Source: Micromonospora endophytica (GTDB lineage Bacteria > Actinomycetota > Actinomycetes > Mycobacteriales > Micromonosporaceae). From it: a DNA stretch of 64,000 nucleotides. The stretch spans positions 1 through 64,000 of the forward strand of contig NZ_POTX01000002.1 of assembly GCF_003236305.1 (NCBI RefSeq), in the 5' to 3' direction. Below, piece by piece: positions 1-7,790 of this stretch. The notes under the pieces were generated by a model, which searched no databases, was not told the origin of the DNA, and saw nothing but the letters and a program-made list of their open reading frames with translations. Position numbers and translations under genes: made by a program. The stretch's first letter is position 1, and the number at the start of each line of letters is the position of its first letter.

Positions 1-1083
1 CCCGCTCGACCCCGCCGCATCGCTCGGCCCCGCCGCATCGCTCGGCCCCGCCGCATCGCTCGGCCCCGCCGCATCGCTCGGCCCGCTCGGTGCCGGACCC
101 TGCGGGTCGGTCTGCTGCTGCGGGTAGAAGGTACGGACGTGGTGCTGCGCGGAAACCGGCACCAGCGGCGGCAGTTCATGCTCGCAGCGGGCGTCCCCAC
201 GTACCGGGCAACGCGGCCAGAAGGCGCAGCCGGCGGGCAGCTCCAGCGGGCTGGGCGGCGAACCCGCGATGGTGACCAGGTCACCGCCGCCGGCAGCCGG
301 GTCGGGCCGGGCCGCCAGCAGGGCCACCGTGTACGGGTGCGACGGTGCGCCGAAGACGGCGTCGACGGGGCCCTGTTCGACGATGCGGCCGCCGTACATC
401 ACCGCCACCGTGTCCGCGATGCCGGCGACCACCCCGAGATCGTGGGTGATCCAGACGACCGCGGTGCCCAGCCGCTGTTGCAGGTCGGCGACCAACTCGA
501 CGATCTGGGCCTGGGTGGTGACGTCGAGGGCGGTCGTCGGCTCGTCGGCGATCAGCAGGTCGGGTTCGCAGGCCAACGCCATGGCGATCACCACACGCTG
601 GCGCATGCCGCCGGAGAACTGGTGCGGGTACGCGTCCACCCGCTGCGCGGCCGATGGAATGCCGACCAGTTCGAGCAGCTCGATGGCGCGGGTCCGGGCG
701 GCGCGGCGGGTCAGGCCGAGGTGTTCCTCACCGGCCTCGGTGACCTGCCGGCCCACCGGCAGCACCGGATTGAGCGAGGTCATCGGATCCTGGAAGACGA
801 ACCCCACGTGCCGGCCGCGCATCCGCCGACGGCGTTGCGCCGACAAGTCGGTGAGGTCGGTGCCGAGCAGCCGGACTTTTCCGGTCACCCGGGCCGTACG
901 CGGTGCCAGGCCGGTGGCGGCGAGCACGCTCATGCTCTTGCCGCTGCCCGACTCGCCGACCAGGGCCAGGGTCTCCCCCGCCCGGACCGACCAGTCCACC
1001 CCGGCCACCGCCCGAGCCTGGCCGCTGCGGGTGCCGATGGTGACGGTGAGATCCTCGACGGCCAGTACGACGTCGTCACTCAT
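1..1083 (-). CDS. Dipeptide/oligopeptide ABC transporter ATP-binding protein (DppD-like), 3' end off window
   Basis: This is the cytoplasmic ATPase of a dipeptide-type importer. About 361 residues are visible before the left edge. The translation shows Walker A GESGSGKS at residues 43-50, signature FSGGMRQR, Walker B LLIADEPTTALD, a switch His in WITHDLG, and the C-terminal oligopeptide-transporter segment with the CAFWPRCP cysteines. The ATG overlaps the stop of the upstream permease (ATGA), so it is the last visible gene of a four-gene minus-strand operon. The tail after the Cys segment is a low-complexity PSDAAG hexapeptide repeat that runs to the window edge without a stop. A DppF partner would be expected further downstream or as a fusion. 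The exact peptide substrate cannot be told. Confidence 0.93.
   Translation of the reverse strand, partial: MSDDVVLAVEDLTVTIGTRSGQARAVAGVDWSVRAGETLALVGESGSGKSMSVLAATGLAPRTARVTGKVRLLGTDLTDLSAQRRRRMRGRHVGFVFQDPMTSLNPVLPVGRQVTEAGEEHLGLTRRAARTRAIELLELVGIPSAAQRVDAYPHQFSGGMRQRVVIAMALACEPDLLIADEPTTALDVTTQAQIVELVADLQQRLGTAVVWITHDLGVVAGIADTVAVMYGGRIVEQGPVDAVFGAPSHPYTVALLAARPDPAAGGGDLVTIAGSPPSPLELPAGCAFWPRCPVRGDARCEHELPPLVPVSAQHHVRTFYPQQQTDPQGPAPSGPSDAAGPSDAAGPSDAAGPSDAAGSSG
3..83. repeat. 18-bp tandem repeat coding for PSDAAG units
   Basis: Unit CGCTCGGCCCCGCCGCAT is repeated four times at 3-74 (first copy with one mismatch), followed by a partial copy to 83. The period is a multiple of three and in frame with the ATPase gene. 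It encodes a Ser-Asp-Ala-Ala-Gly-Pro repeat in the C-terminal tail and may extend beyond the window. Confidence 0.9.
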
Positions 1084-2015
1084 CCGGAACTCCTGCGGGA
1101 TTCGCTGACGGTGAGCTGGCGCGGGTCGAGCACGTCCCGCAACGCGTCGCCGACCAGGTTGAACGCCAGAACGGTGAGGAAGATGGCGGCACCGGGGAAC
1201 ACCCCCAGCCACCACGCCTCGGTGACGAAGCCCCGGCCGTCGTAGAGCATCCGGCCCCAGGCCGGCTCCGGCGGCTGCACACCCAGCCCGAGGAAGGAGA
1301 GTGCCGCCTCGGAGAGGATCGCGAAGGCAAGCGACAGCGAGGTCTGCACGATCAGCGGCGCGGCGATGTTCGGCAACACGTGCCGGACGATGATCCGCAG
1401 GTCGGAGGCGCCGATCGAGACGGCCGCCCGGACGAACACCTGCTCCCGGACCGACAGCACACCGGCCCGGGTGACCCGGGCGAAGATCGGGGTGTAGACC
1501 ACCCCGATCGCGATCATCGCGGTGAGCAGTCCCGGCCCCAGCACCGCCACGATGGCCACCGCCAGCAGCAGCACCGGGAACGCGAACAGCACATCCATGC
1601 AGCGCATCAGCACGTTGTCCAGCCAGCCCCGGTAGTAGCCGGCGAACAACCCGAAGGTCACCCCCACCACCAGGGCGATGCCGACGCTGACCAGGCCGAC
1701 CTGGAGCGATACGCGGGCGGCGACCATCACCCGGCTGAGCACGTCCCGGCCCAACTCGTCGGTGCCGAAGGGATGCGACCAGCTGGGCGCCTCCAGCATC
1801 CGGTCGATGTTCACCTCGTTGATGCCCGAAGGCGCCAGCCAGGGACCGGCCACCCCCACCACGACCAGCAGCGCGAGCACTGCGGTGCCGGTCAGGGCCA
1901 GCGGGTCGTGGCGCAGCGCCGACAGGGCCCGACGCAGTTGGCCGTCGCTCCGGCGGCCCGCACCGCCACCGCCGGTTTCCTCGCCGCTGCGGGTGGCTTC
2001 CGTTTCCTCACTCAT
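1080..2015 (-). CDS. Dipeptide ABC transporter permease (DppC-like)
   Basis: This is an inner-membrane permease of 311 residues. After a charged N-terminal segment and a first membrane helix (TGTAVLALLVVVGVAGPWLA) it has the family motif HPFGTDELGRDV and a string of further hydrophobic helices. The EAA loop is seen as AAVSIGASDLRIIVRHVLPN. It overlaps the stop of the DppB-like gene and the start of the ATPase gene by four bases on each side, so translation of the three is probably coupled. The order binding protein, DppB, DppC, DppD is the usual one for peptide, nickel or oligosaccharide uptake of this family. Confidence 0.94.
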   Translation of the reverse strand: MSEETEATRSGEETGGGGAGRRSDGQLRRALSALRHDPLALTGTAVLALLVVVGVAGPWLAPSGINEVNIDRMLEAPSWSHPFGTDELGRDVLSRVMVAARVSLQVGLVSVGIALVVGVTFGLFAGYYRGWLDNVLMRCMDVLFAFPVLLLAVAIVAVLGPGLLTAMIAIGVVYTPIFARVTRAGVLSVREQVFVRAAVSIGASDLRIIVRHVLPNIAAPLIVQTSLSLAFAILSEAALSFLGLGVQPPEPAWGRMLYDGRGFVTEAWWLGVFPGAAIFLTVLAFNLVGDALRDVLDPRQLTVSESRRSSG

Positions 2016-2956
2016 TTGACGGTGATCCTCGGGTCGAGGCGGGCGTAGAGGATGTCCACCAGCAGGTTGACCAGCAGGAACAGCGCCGCCACCAGCAGCA
2101 CGGCACCCTGGAGCACGGGATAGTCACGGGCCTGGACCGCGTCGTAGGTCAGCCGGCCGATGCCGGGCCAGGCGAACAGCACCTCGATCACGATCACGCC
2201 GCCGAGCAGGCTGGCCAACTGCACCGCCACCACCGTCACCACCGGGATCAGCGCGTTGCGCAGCACGTGCCGCAGCACCACCACCCGGGTCCGCAGCCCC
2301 TTCGCCTCGGCGGTGCGGACGTAGTCCTCGGAGAGCACCTCCAGCATCGAGGACCGGATGAACCGGGTCAGGATCGACGCGGTGACCAGCCCGACCGTCG
2401 CCGCCGGCAGCGCCACGTGCGAGGCCCATTTGCCCGGATCCTCGGTGAGCGCCACATAGCCCGACGGCGGCAGCCAGCCGAGCACCCCGGCGAAGAGCAG
2501 GATGCCCATGATGCCCATCCAGAAGTCGGGCACCGAGACGCCGAACTGGCTGAACACCCGCGCCGCGTGGTCGATCAGCGAGCCGCTGCGGATGGCCGAC
2601 AGGATGCCCAGCGGAAAGGCGACGAGCATCGCGAACAGCACCGCGGTGACCGCCAGCGACAGCGTCGCGGGCAGCCGTTCCAGCACGATCTCGGTGACCG
2701 GCCGTCCGCTGCGGAAGCTGACCCCGAGGTCGCCGGTCAGCGCCCGCCGCAGGTAGTCGAAATACTGCACGACCAGCGGCTGGTCCAGCCCGGCGCGGGC
2801 CCGCAGCGCCTCGTACGTCTGCGGGTCGAACCGGGTGCCGAGGGCCACCCGGACCGGATCACCCGGCACCAGTTGCAGCAGCAGGAACACCACGAGGGTC
2901 ACGCCGAGCAGGACGACACCCGACTGCAACAGCCGACGGAGCACGAAGCGGGCCAT
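2012..2956 (-). CDS. Dipeptide ABC transporter permease (DppB-like)
   Basis: This permease of 314 residues starts with the classical DppB opening: an N-terminal helix followed by LVPGDPVRVALG and LGLDQPL-like text (RAGLDQPLVVQYFDYL), then GDLGVSFRSGRPV. Five to six hydrophobic segments and an EAA loop (AEAKGLRTRVVVLRHVLRNAL) are visible. It pairs with the downstream DppC-like permease, which it overlaps by four bases. The gap to the binding-protein gene is 18 bases with no terminator, which supports one transcript. Confidence 0.94.
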   Translation of the reverse strand: MARFVLRRLLQSGVVLLGVTLVVFLLLQLVPGDPVRVALGTRFDPQTYEALRARAGLDQPLVVQYFDYLRRALTGDLGVSFRSGRPVTEIVLERLPATLSLAVTAVLFAMLVAFPLGILSAIRSGSLIDHAARVFSQFGVSVPDFWMGIMGILLFAGVLGWLPPSGYVALTEDPGKWASHVALPAATVGLVTASILTRFIRSSMLEVLSEDYVRTAEAKGLRTRVVVLRHVLRNALIPVVTVVAVQLASLLGGVIVIEVLFAWPGIGRLTYDAVQARDYPVLQGAVLLVAALFLLVNLLVDILYARLDPRITVK

Positions 2957-2974
2957 CTGAGGTCCCCTGCCGAC

Positions 2975-4510
2975 TCACCGGGCGAGTGCCACGTCGCGGA
3001 ACCGGATCGCCCGGTCGGTGCGTACCTCGTAGCCGCTGACCTGCCGCGACCAGCCCTGGGCGACGTCCGGGTTGTAGAGGTAGATGTAGCTGGCGTCGTC
3101 CACGATCTGCTTGGCCACCTGCTCGTACTGCTGCTTGCGCGCGCCCTGGTCGGTCTCGGTGCGGGCCTGGTCGAGCAGCCGGTCCACGGCGGGGTTGGCG
3201 TACTTGTGGAAGTTGAACGTGCCGCCGCTGTGGTGCTGGGCGTAGTAGAACTCGTCGGGGTCGATGTTGCCCAGCCAGCCGAGCATGAACGCGTCGAACT
3301 TGCCGCTGCTCTGCTCGTCGAGCCACTGCGCGAAGTCCAGCGTACGGATCTTGACGGTGACGCCGATGGCCTCCAGTTGCGAGGCGATCACCTGCGCGGC
3401 GGTGACGGTCTCCGGGTACTCGCTGGTGACCATCAGGTCCATGGTCAGGCCGCTGACGCCGGCCTGATCGAGCAGTTGCCGGGCCTGGTTCGGGTCGTGC
3501 CGGTACGGGGCGTACTCGTAGTAGAAGGCGCTGTTCTGCGGGATCGCGGTCTGGTTGACGGTGGCCAGCCCGAACTTGGCGGCCTTGGTGATCGCCTCGC
3601 GGTCCAGCGCGAACGCGACAGCCCGGCGCACGTTCACGTCGTCGTACGGCTTGCGGGCCTGGTTGAGCGCGAGGTACCAGTAGTCGCTCGACGGCACCGA
3701 CTGCACGGTCGGATCGTCGCCGTCCCGCAGCGCGGGGACCTGCTGCGGCGGCAGATTGTCGGTCCACTGCACCTCGCCACCGCGAAGATTCTGCAGGGCC
3801 ACCGTGGGGTCGCTGACGAAGGTGAACCGTACCCCGTCGAGTTTGGGCTGCTCACCCCAGTAGTTGTCGTTGCGGACCAGGCTGATGTTGTCGCCGGAGG
3901 TGTAACTGCCCAGGGCGAAGGGGCCACTGCCGATCGGCTTGGTGGTGATCTCGCCGGACTCCACGTTGGCCTTCTGCACGATCGCCACGCCCTTGAACCC
4001 GCCGAGGTTGGCCAGCAGATTCGGCGTCGGCGCGGAGAGGGTGACGACCACAGTGGTCGGATCGGGCGCGGTCACCGACTTCACGGTGGCGAACCGGTAC
4101 GCGTTGTTCAGCTTCTCGTCGATGATCCGGGTGTAGGAGTAGACCACGTCCTCGGCGGTCAACGGCGAACCGTCGGAGAACTTGAGCCCCTGCCGGAGTG
4201 TGAACGTCCAGGTGAGCTGGTCGTCGCTGGTGCTCCACTCGGTGGCCAGCGCCGGCTTCATCTCCAGGTTGGCGTCCGGCTCGACAAGCGTGTCGTAGAC
4301 GTTCTCCAGCACCTGGAAGCTGTAGTAGGCGGAGGTCTTGTGCGGGTCGAGTTGGTCGGGTTCGCCGCCGATCGCGGCGTTGAGGACCCCGCCGGCGGCC
4401 GCCCCGTCCGCCCCGTCAACGTCGACGCCCTCGCCCGTGCTGCACCCGGCCACCACGGCCAGCGTCAACGCGAGTGTGGCCCCGGCCAACCGGAATCTGG
4501 TGCTGGACAT
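2975..4510 (-). CDS. Extracellular solute-binding lipoprotein, family 5 (DppA/OppA-like)
   Basis: This is the substrate-binding lipoprotein of the importer (511 residues). The signal peptide ends in a lipobox, LAVVAGC, with the lipidated Cys near residue 23. The mature part has family 5 hallmarks: GGEPDQLDPHKT near the N-terminus, LATEWSTSDDQLTWTFTLRQGLKFSDGSPLTAEDV, and NVRRAVAFALDREAI. It is first in the four-gene operon. Nothing in the flanks names the ligand; peptides are the default guess. The C-terminus (YLYNPDVAQGWSRQVSGYEV) is intact. Confidence 0.93.
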   Translation of the reverse strand: MSSTRFRLAGATLALTLAVVAGCSTGEGVDVDGADGAAAGGVLNAAIGGEPDQLDPHKTSAYYSFQVLENVYDTLVEPDANLEMKPALATEWSTSDDQLTWTFTLRQGLKFSDGSPLTAEDVVYSYTRIIDEKLNNAYRFATVKSVTAPDPTTVVVTLSAPTPNLLANLGGFKGVAIVQKANVESGEITTKPIGSGPFALGSYTSGDNISLVRNDNYWGEQPKLDGVRFTFVSDPTVALQNLRGGEVQWTDNLPPQQVPALRDGDDPTVQSVPSSDYWYLALNQARKPYDDVNVRRAVAFALDREAITKAAKFGLATVNQTAIPQNSAFYYEYAPYRHDPNQARQLLDQAGVSGLTMDLMVTSEYPETVTAAQVIASQLEAIGVTVKIRTLDFAQWLDEQSSGKFDAFMLGWLGNIDPDEFYYAQHHSGGTFNFHKYANPAVDRLLDQARTETDQGARKQQYEQVAKQIVDDASYIYLYNPDVAQGWSRQVSGYEVRTDRAIRFRDVALAR

Positions 4511-4586
4511 GGTCCTCCCCCTGGATTCTTGCTGCCTCGTGCCGAACCCACGCTAGTCGCAAACCCGGCGATCGGCAGGACGGCGA

Positions 4587-5222
4587 CTATCCGGCAGGGC
4601 AGTTGTTGCTGGTCAGTCGCAGGGTGTACTCGGCGTCGTCGTGGGTGATGCCGGAGGGCTGACCGTCGAACCAGGTCTGCACCTTCTGCCAGCCCTGGCG
4701 CTGCTCGTAGTGCAGATGCGGCGCGCCAGAGTTGCCGGTGCTGCCGATCCGACCGATCTGCTCGCCCTGGGCGACCCGCTGCCCCTCCGCCACCAGCGGC
4801 GGTTCGAGCAGGTGCAGATACTGGGTCTCCCACTTGCCGCCGTGATCGATCTTGACCCAGTAACCGCCACCGCGACCCCGGGGACCGTCCGGATTCTCCG
4901 GAGTACGACCACCGAGCGAGCCGTTGATCCCGGACACGGTTACCGTGCCCGCGGCCGAGGCGAGCACCGGCTGCCCCCACGGGTCACCGTCGAGGGGGAA
5001 GAAGTCCACGTCGTACTCGCCGTGACCGGGATAGGTGCCGATCTGCCACGTCTCCCCACAGCCGACGGGCATCTGGAACAACGGTCGCGGCCCCGGCGGC
5101 AGGAGCTGCGGCACCACGAACACGGCAGCGGCGGCGAGCACCCCCGCCACACCGACACCGAGCAGCAGGCGCAGGGAACGCGTGCGGCTGCGGCGGTGGG
5201 ATCGGGGGTGGCCGGTCGTCAC
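4587..5222 (-). CDS. Membrane-anchored M23 family metallopeptidase (LytM-like)
   Basis: The product is a predicted secreted or anchored peptidoglycan endopeptidase. From a GTG at 5222 it has 211 residues: a basic N-terminus, one hydrophobic helix at about 17-41, then an M23 domain with zinc ligands in HGEYD (His67, Asp71) and in HLHYE (about 169-171). The frame is open upstream to an ATG at 5315, which would give 242 residues with a Pro/Gly-rich start; the shorter form puts the basic residues right before the membrane helix and is preferred, although neither start has a strong ribosome site. It is on the same strand as the dipeptide operon, 76 bases upstream. Catalytic residues look complete. 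Confidence 0.85.
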   Translation of the reverse strand: MTTGHPRSHRRSRTRSLRLLLGVGVAGVLAAAAVFVVPQLLPPGPRPLFQMPVGCGETWQIGTYPGHGEYDVDFFPLDGDPWGQPVLASAAGTVTVSGINGSLGGRTPENPDGPRGRGGGYWVKIDHGGKWETQYLHLLEPPLVAEGQRVAQGEQIGRIGSTGNSGAPHLHYEQRQGWQKVQTWFDGQPSGITHDDAEYTLRLTSNNCPAG

Positions 5223-5422
5223 GGCCAGAGCATGGCAGATGCCGACAAGTCCTCGACCGCCCGGCCCCCGGGCGGCGGGCGATCGATCGATGACCTTGTG
5301 AAGCGTCACGATCACCTGATAGACATCGGATGTCTTTCCGGTTCATTGCCGTTCGGTGTCTGGGGGCGACGGGTGAAGCTGCGACGAGCGGACACGTCGG
5401 GACATCCCCGGCTGGCACCGAC

Positions 5423-6202
5423 ATGACCGGCGGCTACGCGCCCGAGTTCGCCGGGCTGGCGGCGGTGGTCACCGGCGGCGCGTCCGGCATCGGCCTGGCC
5501 ACGGCCACCCTGCTCGCGGAGCGAGGTGCCCGGGTGGCGTGCCTCGACCTGAACCCGCAGGCCGTACCGGAACCGATGCTCGGCCTGGCCGCCGACGTGA
5601 CCGACGACGATTCGGTACGCGCCGCGATCGCCGCCGCACACCAGGCGCTCGGCGGCATCGACGTGCTCGTCAACAACGCCGCCATCGGCGCGGTGGGCAC
5701 CATCGAGGCCGACTCCGACACCGAGTGGCACCGGGTGCTCGACGTCAACGTGGTGGGCATCGTCCGGGTGACCCGGGCCGCGCTGCCGCACCTGCGCGCC
5801 TCGGCGCACGCCGCGATCGTCAACATCGGCTCCATCGCCGCCTGGCTCGGGCTGCCCCAACGGGCGCTCTACAGCGCCAGCAAGGGCGCGGTCCAGGCGC
5901 TCACCCTGGCGATGGCCGCCGACCACGTCGCCGCCGGCATCCGGGTCAACTGCGTCAACCCGGGCACCGCCGACACCCCGTGGGTGCGCCGCCTGCTCGA
6001 CGCCACCGGCGATCCGGCGGCGGCGCTGGCCGCCCTCCGGGCCCGCCAACCCACCGGCCGCCTGGTCACCCCGCGGGAGGTGGCCGCCGCCGTCGCGTAC
6101 CTGGCCAGCCCACTGGCCGGATCGACCACCGGCACCGTGCTCGCCGTCGACGGCGGGATGCACGGCCTGCGGCTGCCGCAACCGCCAGCGGGCGCGACAT
6201 GA
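5423..6202 (+). CDS. Short-chain dehydrogenase/reductase (L-fucose dehydrogenase-like)
   Basis: This is an NAD(P)-dependent oxidoreductase of the SDR family with 259 residues. It shows the Rossmann motif TGGASGIG at 17-24, NNAA, and the Ser137-Tyr150-Lys154 triad in a YSASK motif, followed by the C-terminal VDGGM typical of classical SDRs. The ATG at 5423 places the Rossmann strand at the normal distance from the start; an upstream in-frame start at 5330 would add a tail unlike the family. It is coupled by an ATGA overlap with the next gene, an aldo-keto reductase related to D-threo-aldose dehydrogenase. The pair suggests oxidation of a deoxy or rare aldose such as L-fucose, which is inference. 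Confidence 0.85.
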   Translation: MTGGYAPEFAGLAAVVTGGASGIGLATATLLAERGARVACLDLNPQAVPEPMLGLAADVTDDDSVRAAIAAAHQALGGIDVLVNNAAIGAVGTIEADSDTEWHRVLDVNVVGIVRVTRAALPHLRASAHAAIVNIGSIAAWLGLPQRALYSASKGAVQALTLAMAADHVAAGIRVNCVNPGTADTPWVRRLLDATGDPAAALAALRARQPTGRLVTPREVAAAVAYLASPLAGSTTGTVLAVDGGMHGLRLPQPPAGAT

Positions 6203-7185
6203 CCTGCGTACGCCTGGGACGGTCGACGGTGGCGGTGAGCCGGCTCGGGCTCGGCTGCGCCCAGCTCGGCAACCTCTACCAGGTCATCGACGACGCCGAG
6301 GCCGACGCCACAGTGGCAGCCGCCTGGGACTGCGGCATCCGGTACTTCGACACCGCGCCGCACTACGGTCTCGGGCTCTCGGAGCGTCGGCTCGGCGCCG
6401 CGCTGCGCAACCGGCCACGGGACGCGTACACCATCAGCACCAAGGTGGGGCGGCTGCTGGTGCCGGACCCGGCCGGGGCCGGTCGCCGCGACCCGGAGGG
6501 CTTCCAGGTGCCCGCCGACCACCGCCGGGTGTGGGACTTCAGCGCCGACGGGGTACGCCGCAGCCTGGAGGCGAGCCTGACCCGGCTCGGCCTGGACCGG
6601 ATCGACCTCGTGCTCGTCCACGACCCGGAGGGCCATCAGTCGGCGGCGCTGACGCAGGCGTACCCGGCCCTGCACGAACTGCGGGCCCAGGGCACGATCG
6701 GCGCGATCGGGGTCGGCTCGAAAGACTGGCCGGTGCTGCACCGCTTCGTCACCGAGACCGACATCGACGCGGTCATGCTCGCCGGTCGGCACACGCTGCT
6801 GGCACAGCCGGCCCTGGCGACGCTGCTGCCCGAGTGCCAGCGTCGTGGCGTGTCAGTGCTCAACGTGGGCGTCTTCAACAGCGGACTGCTCGCCGAGGCG
6901 CGGCCGCACACCGGCCTGCACTACGACTACGCGCAGGTGCCGCCGCCGGTGTGGGACCGCGTACAGGCGATCGTCGCGGTCTGCGACCGGCACGGCACCA
7001 CGCTGCCCGCCGCCGCGCTCGCCTACGCCGCCGCGCATCCCGCGGTCGCCGCCGTGGTGGTCGGCGCCGACCACCCGGATCAGGTACGCCGCAACGCCGC
7101 CCTGCTCGCCGCCCCACCCCCACCAGCGACCTTCTGGTCCGACCTCGTCAGCGCCGGCTTACTGCAAGGAGGGGCCCCCTATTAA
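6199..7185 (+). CDS. Aldo/keto reductase (D-threo-aldose 1-dehydrogenase-like)
   Basis: This 328-residue aldo-keto reductase has the catalytic residues Asp51 and Tyr56 in FDTAPHYG, Lys82 in STKVG and His in VLVHDPEG. The text LGCAQLGNLY and HYGLGLSERRLG is characteristic of the fucose/D-threo-aldose dehydrogenase branch, which oxidises aldoses to lactones. It overlaps the SDR gene by four bases, so the two are co-translated. The last codons, including a rare TTA leucine codon at 7159 and the stop at 7183-7185, run into an intergenic palindromic repeat, so the C-terminal QGGAPY appears to be written by that repeat. The function is probable, the sugar unknown. Confidence 0.85.
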   Translation: MTCVRLGRSTVAVSRLGLGCAQLGNLYQVIDDAEADATVAAAWDCGIRYFDTAPHYGLGLSERRLGAALRNRPRDAYTISTKVGRLLVPDPAGAGRRDPEGFQVPADHRRVWDFSADGVRRSLEASLTRLGLDRIDLVLVHDPEGHQSAALTQAYPALHELRAQGTIGAIGVGSKDWPVLHRFVTETDIDAVMLAGRHTLLAQPALATLLPECQRRGVSVLNVGVFNSGLLAEARPHTGLHYDYAQVPPPVWDRVQAIVAVCDRHGTTLPAAALAYAAAHPAVAAVVVGADHPDQVRRNAALLAAPPPPATFWSDLVSAGLLQGGAPY

Positions 7186-7217
7186 CGCCTCGTGCATATA
7201 AGGGGCCCCCTCCTAAC
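7166..7217. repeat. Paired GGGGCCCC palindromic intergenic repeat; possible terminator
   Basis: Two arms, AGGAGGGGCCCCCT near 7167-7180 and AAGGGGCCCCCTCCT near 7200-7214, are inverted copies of each other, and each is itself near-palindromic. The spacer is TTAACGCCTCGTGCATAT-like. The element lies between the convergent aldo-keto reductase and MerR genes and supplies the stop codon of the former. I recall similar elements scattered through Micromonospora genomes; that part is not shown by this window. Confidence 0.7.
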
Positions 7218-7293
7218 ACCTGCCCCGCGACGGCGCGTACGAAGCGGCGGCGGGTGTGGAACGGCGGGGCGGGTGTGGAGCGGCGGCGGGTGC

Positions 7294-7749
7294 TCAGCGG
7301 GTCGGGCCGAGTGCCGGGCCCGCCTTGCGGACCGCGCGGCGCACCACCGCGCCGCCCGGGTCGCCGGGGTGCCCTGGTCCCACCACGTCACCGCGTACGT
7401 CGGCGACGATGGTGGCGAGCAGATCCGCGCTGTGTCGCAGCGACTCGATTTTCGCGGTGAGCAGGTCCAGCTCGCCCTGAAGGGTGTCGGCGATCCGGGC
7501 CCGGTCGGCCGGTTCGTCGGGGATCGCCGCCCGGCCGTCCAGCAGGAACTTGAGTGCCTGCCCGACCACACCGGAGGGCAGCGCGGCTGACAGCATGCAC
7601 CGGATGCGGGCCACCCGGTCGACGTCTGCCTCCTGGTAGATCCGATATCCCGAGTCGGTGCGTACCGGCGTCAGCAGGCCCTGCTCCTCGTAGTAGCGCA
7701 GCATCCGCACCGAAGCGCCGGTCCGCGCGCTCAACTCTCCGATCCGCAT
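7294..7749 (-). CDS. MerR family transcriptional regulator
   Basis: This is a 151-residue DNA-binding regulator. The first 70 residues are a complete MerR winged helix (IGELSARTGASVRMLRYYEEQGLL, then RTDSGYRIYQEADVDRVARI), followed by a long helix for dimerisation (TLQGELDLLTAKIESLRHSADLL). There is no cysteine cluster for metal sensing, so an organic effector is more likely. It is divergent from the MFS exporter that starts 42 bases away, the usual arrangement for MerR control of a drug or metabolite efflux gene. Confidence 0.92.
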   Translation of the reverse strand: MRIGELSARTGASVRMLRYYEEQGLLTPVRTDSGYRIYQEADVDRVARIRCMLSAALPSGVVGQALKFLLDGRAAIPDEPADRARIADTLQGELDLLTAKIESLRHSADLLATIVADVRGDVVGPGHPGDPGGAVVRRAVRKAGPALGPTR

Positions 7750-7752
7750 CGC

Positions 7753-7784
7753 TTGACTCTAACGTCGATGTCAGGCTTTAGCGT
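7753..7784 (+). promoter_or_regulatory. Candidate MerR-type promoter and operator for the MFS gene
   Basis: A TTGACT box at 7753-7758 and a TAGCGT box at 7779-7784 are separated by 20 bases, longer than the usual 17 and typical of MerR-activated promoters. The spacer holds an imperfect dyad, TAACGTCGATGTCA. The -10 box ends six bases before the GTG of the exporter, so the transcript would be leaderless. Confidence 0.55.
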
Positions 7785-7790
7785 CCGCCT

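Noticed and set aside
3-83. CRISPR array
   Set aside because: The 18-base units are directly adjacent, without unique spacers, and keep the reading frame.
139-1245. Long plus-strand frame of 368 codons over the ATPase gene
   Set aside because: It is a shadow of the minus-strand ABC genes. Its translation has no domain text, while the minus strand shows Walker A, signature and Walker B.
2975-4510. Nickel-specific uptake (NikA)
   Set aside because: No nickel enzymes or NikR-like gene are near, and no metal-binding residues can be identified from sequence alone.
2267-4648. Plus-strand frame of 793 codons over the dipeptide transport genes
   Set aside because: It lies opposite three genes with clear family motifs and has no motif itself.
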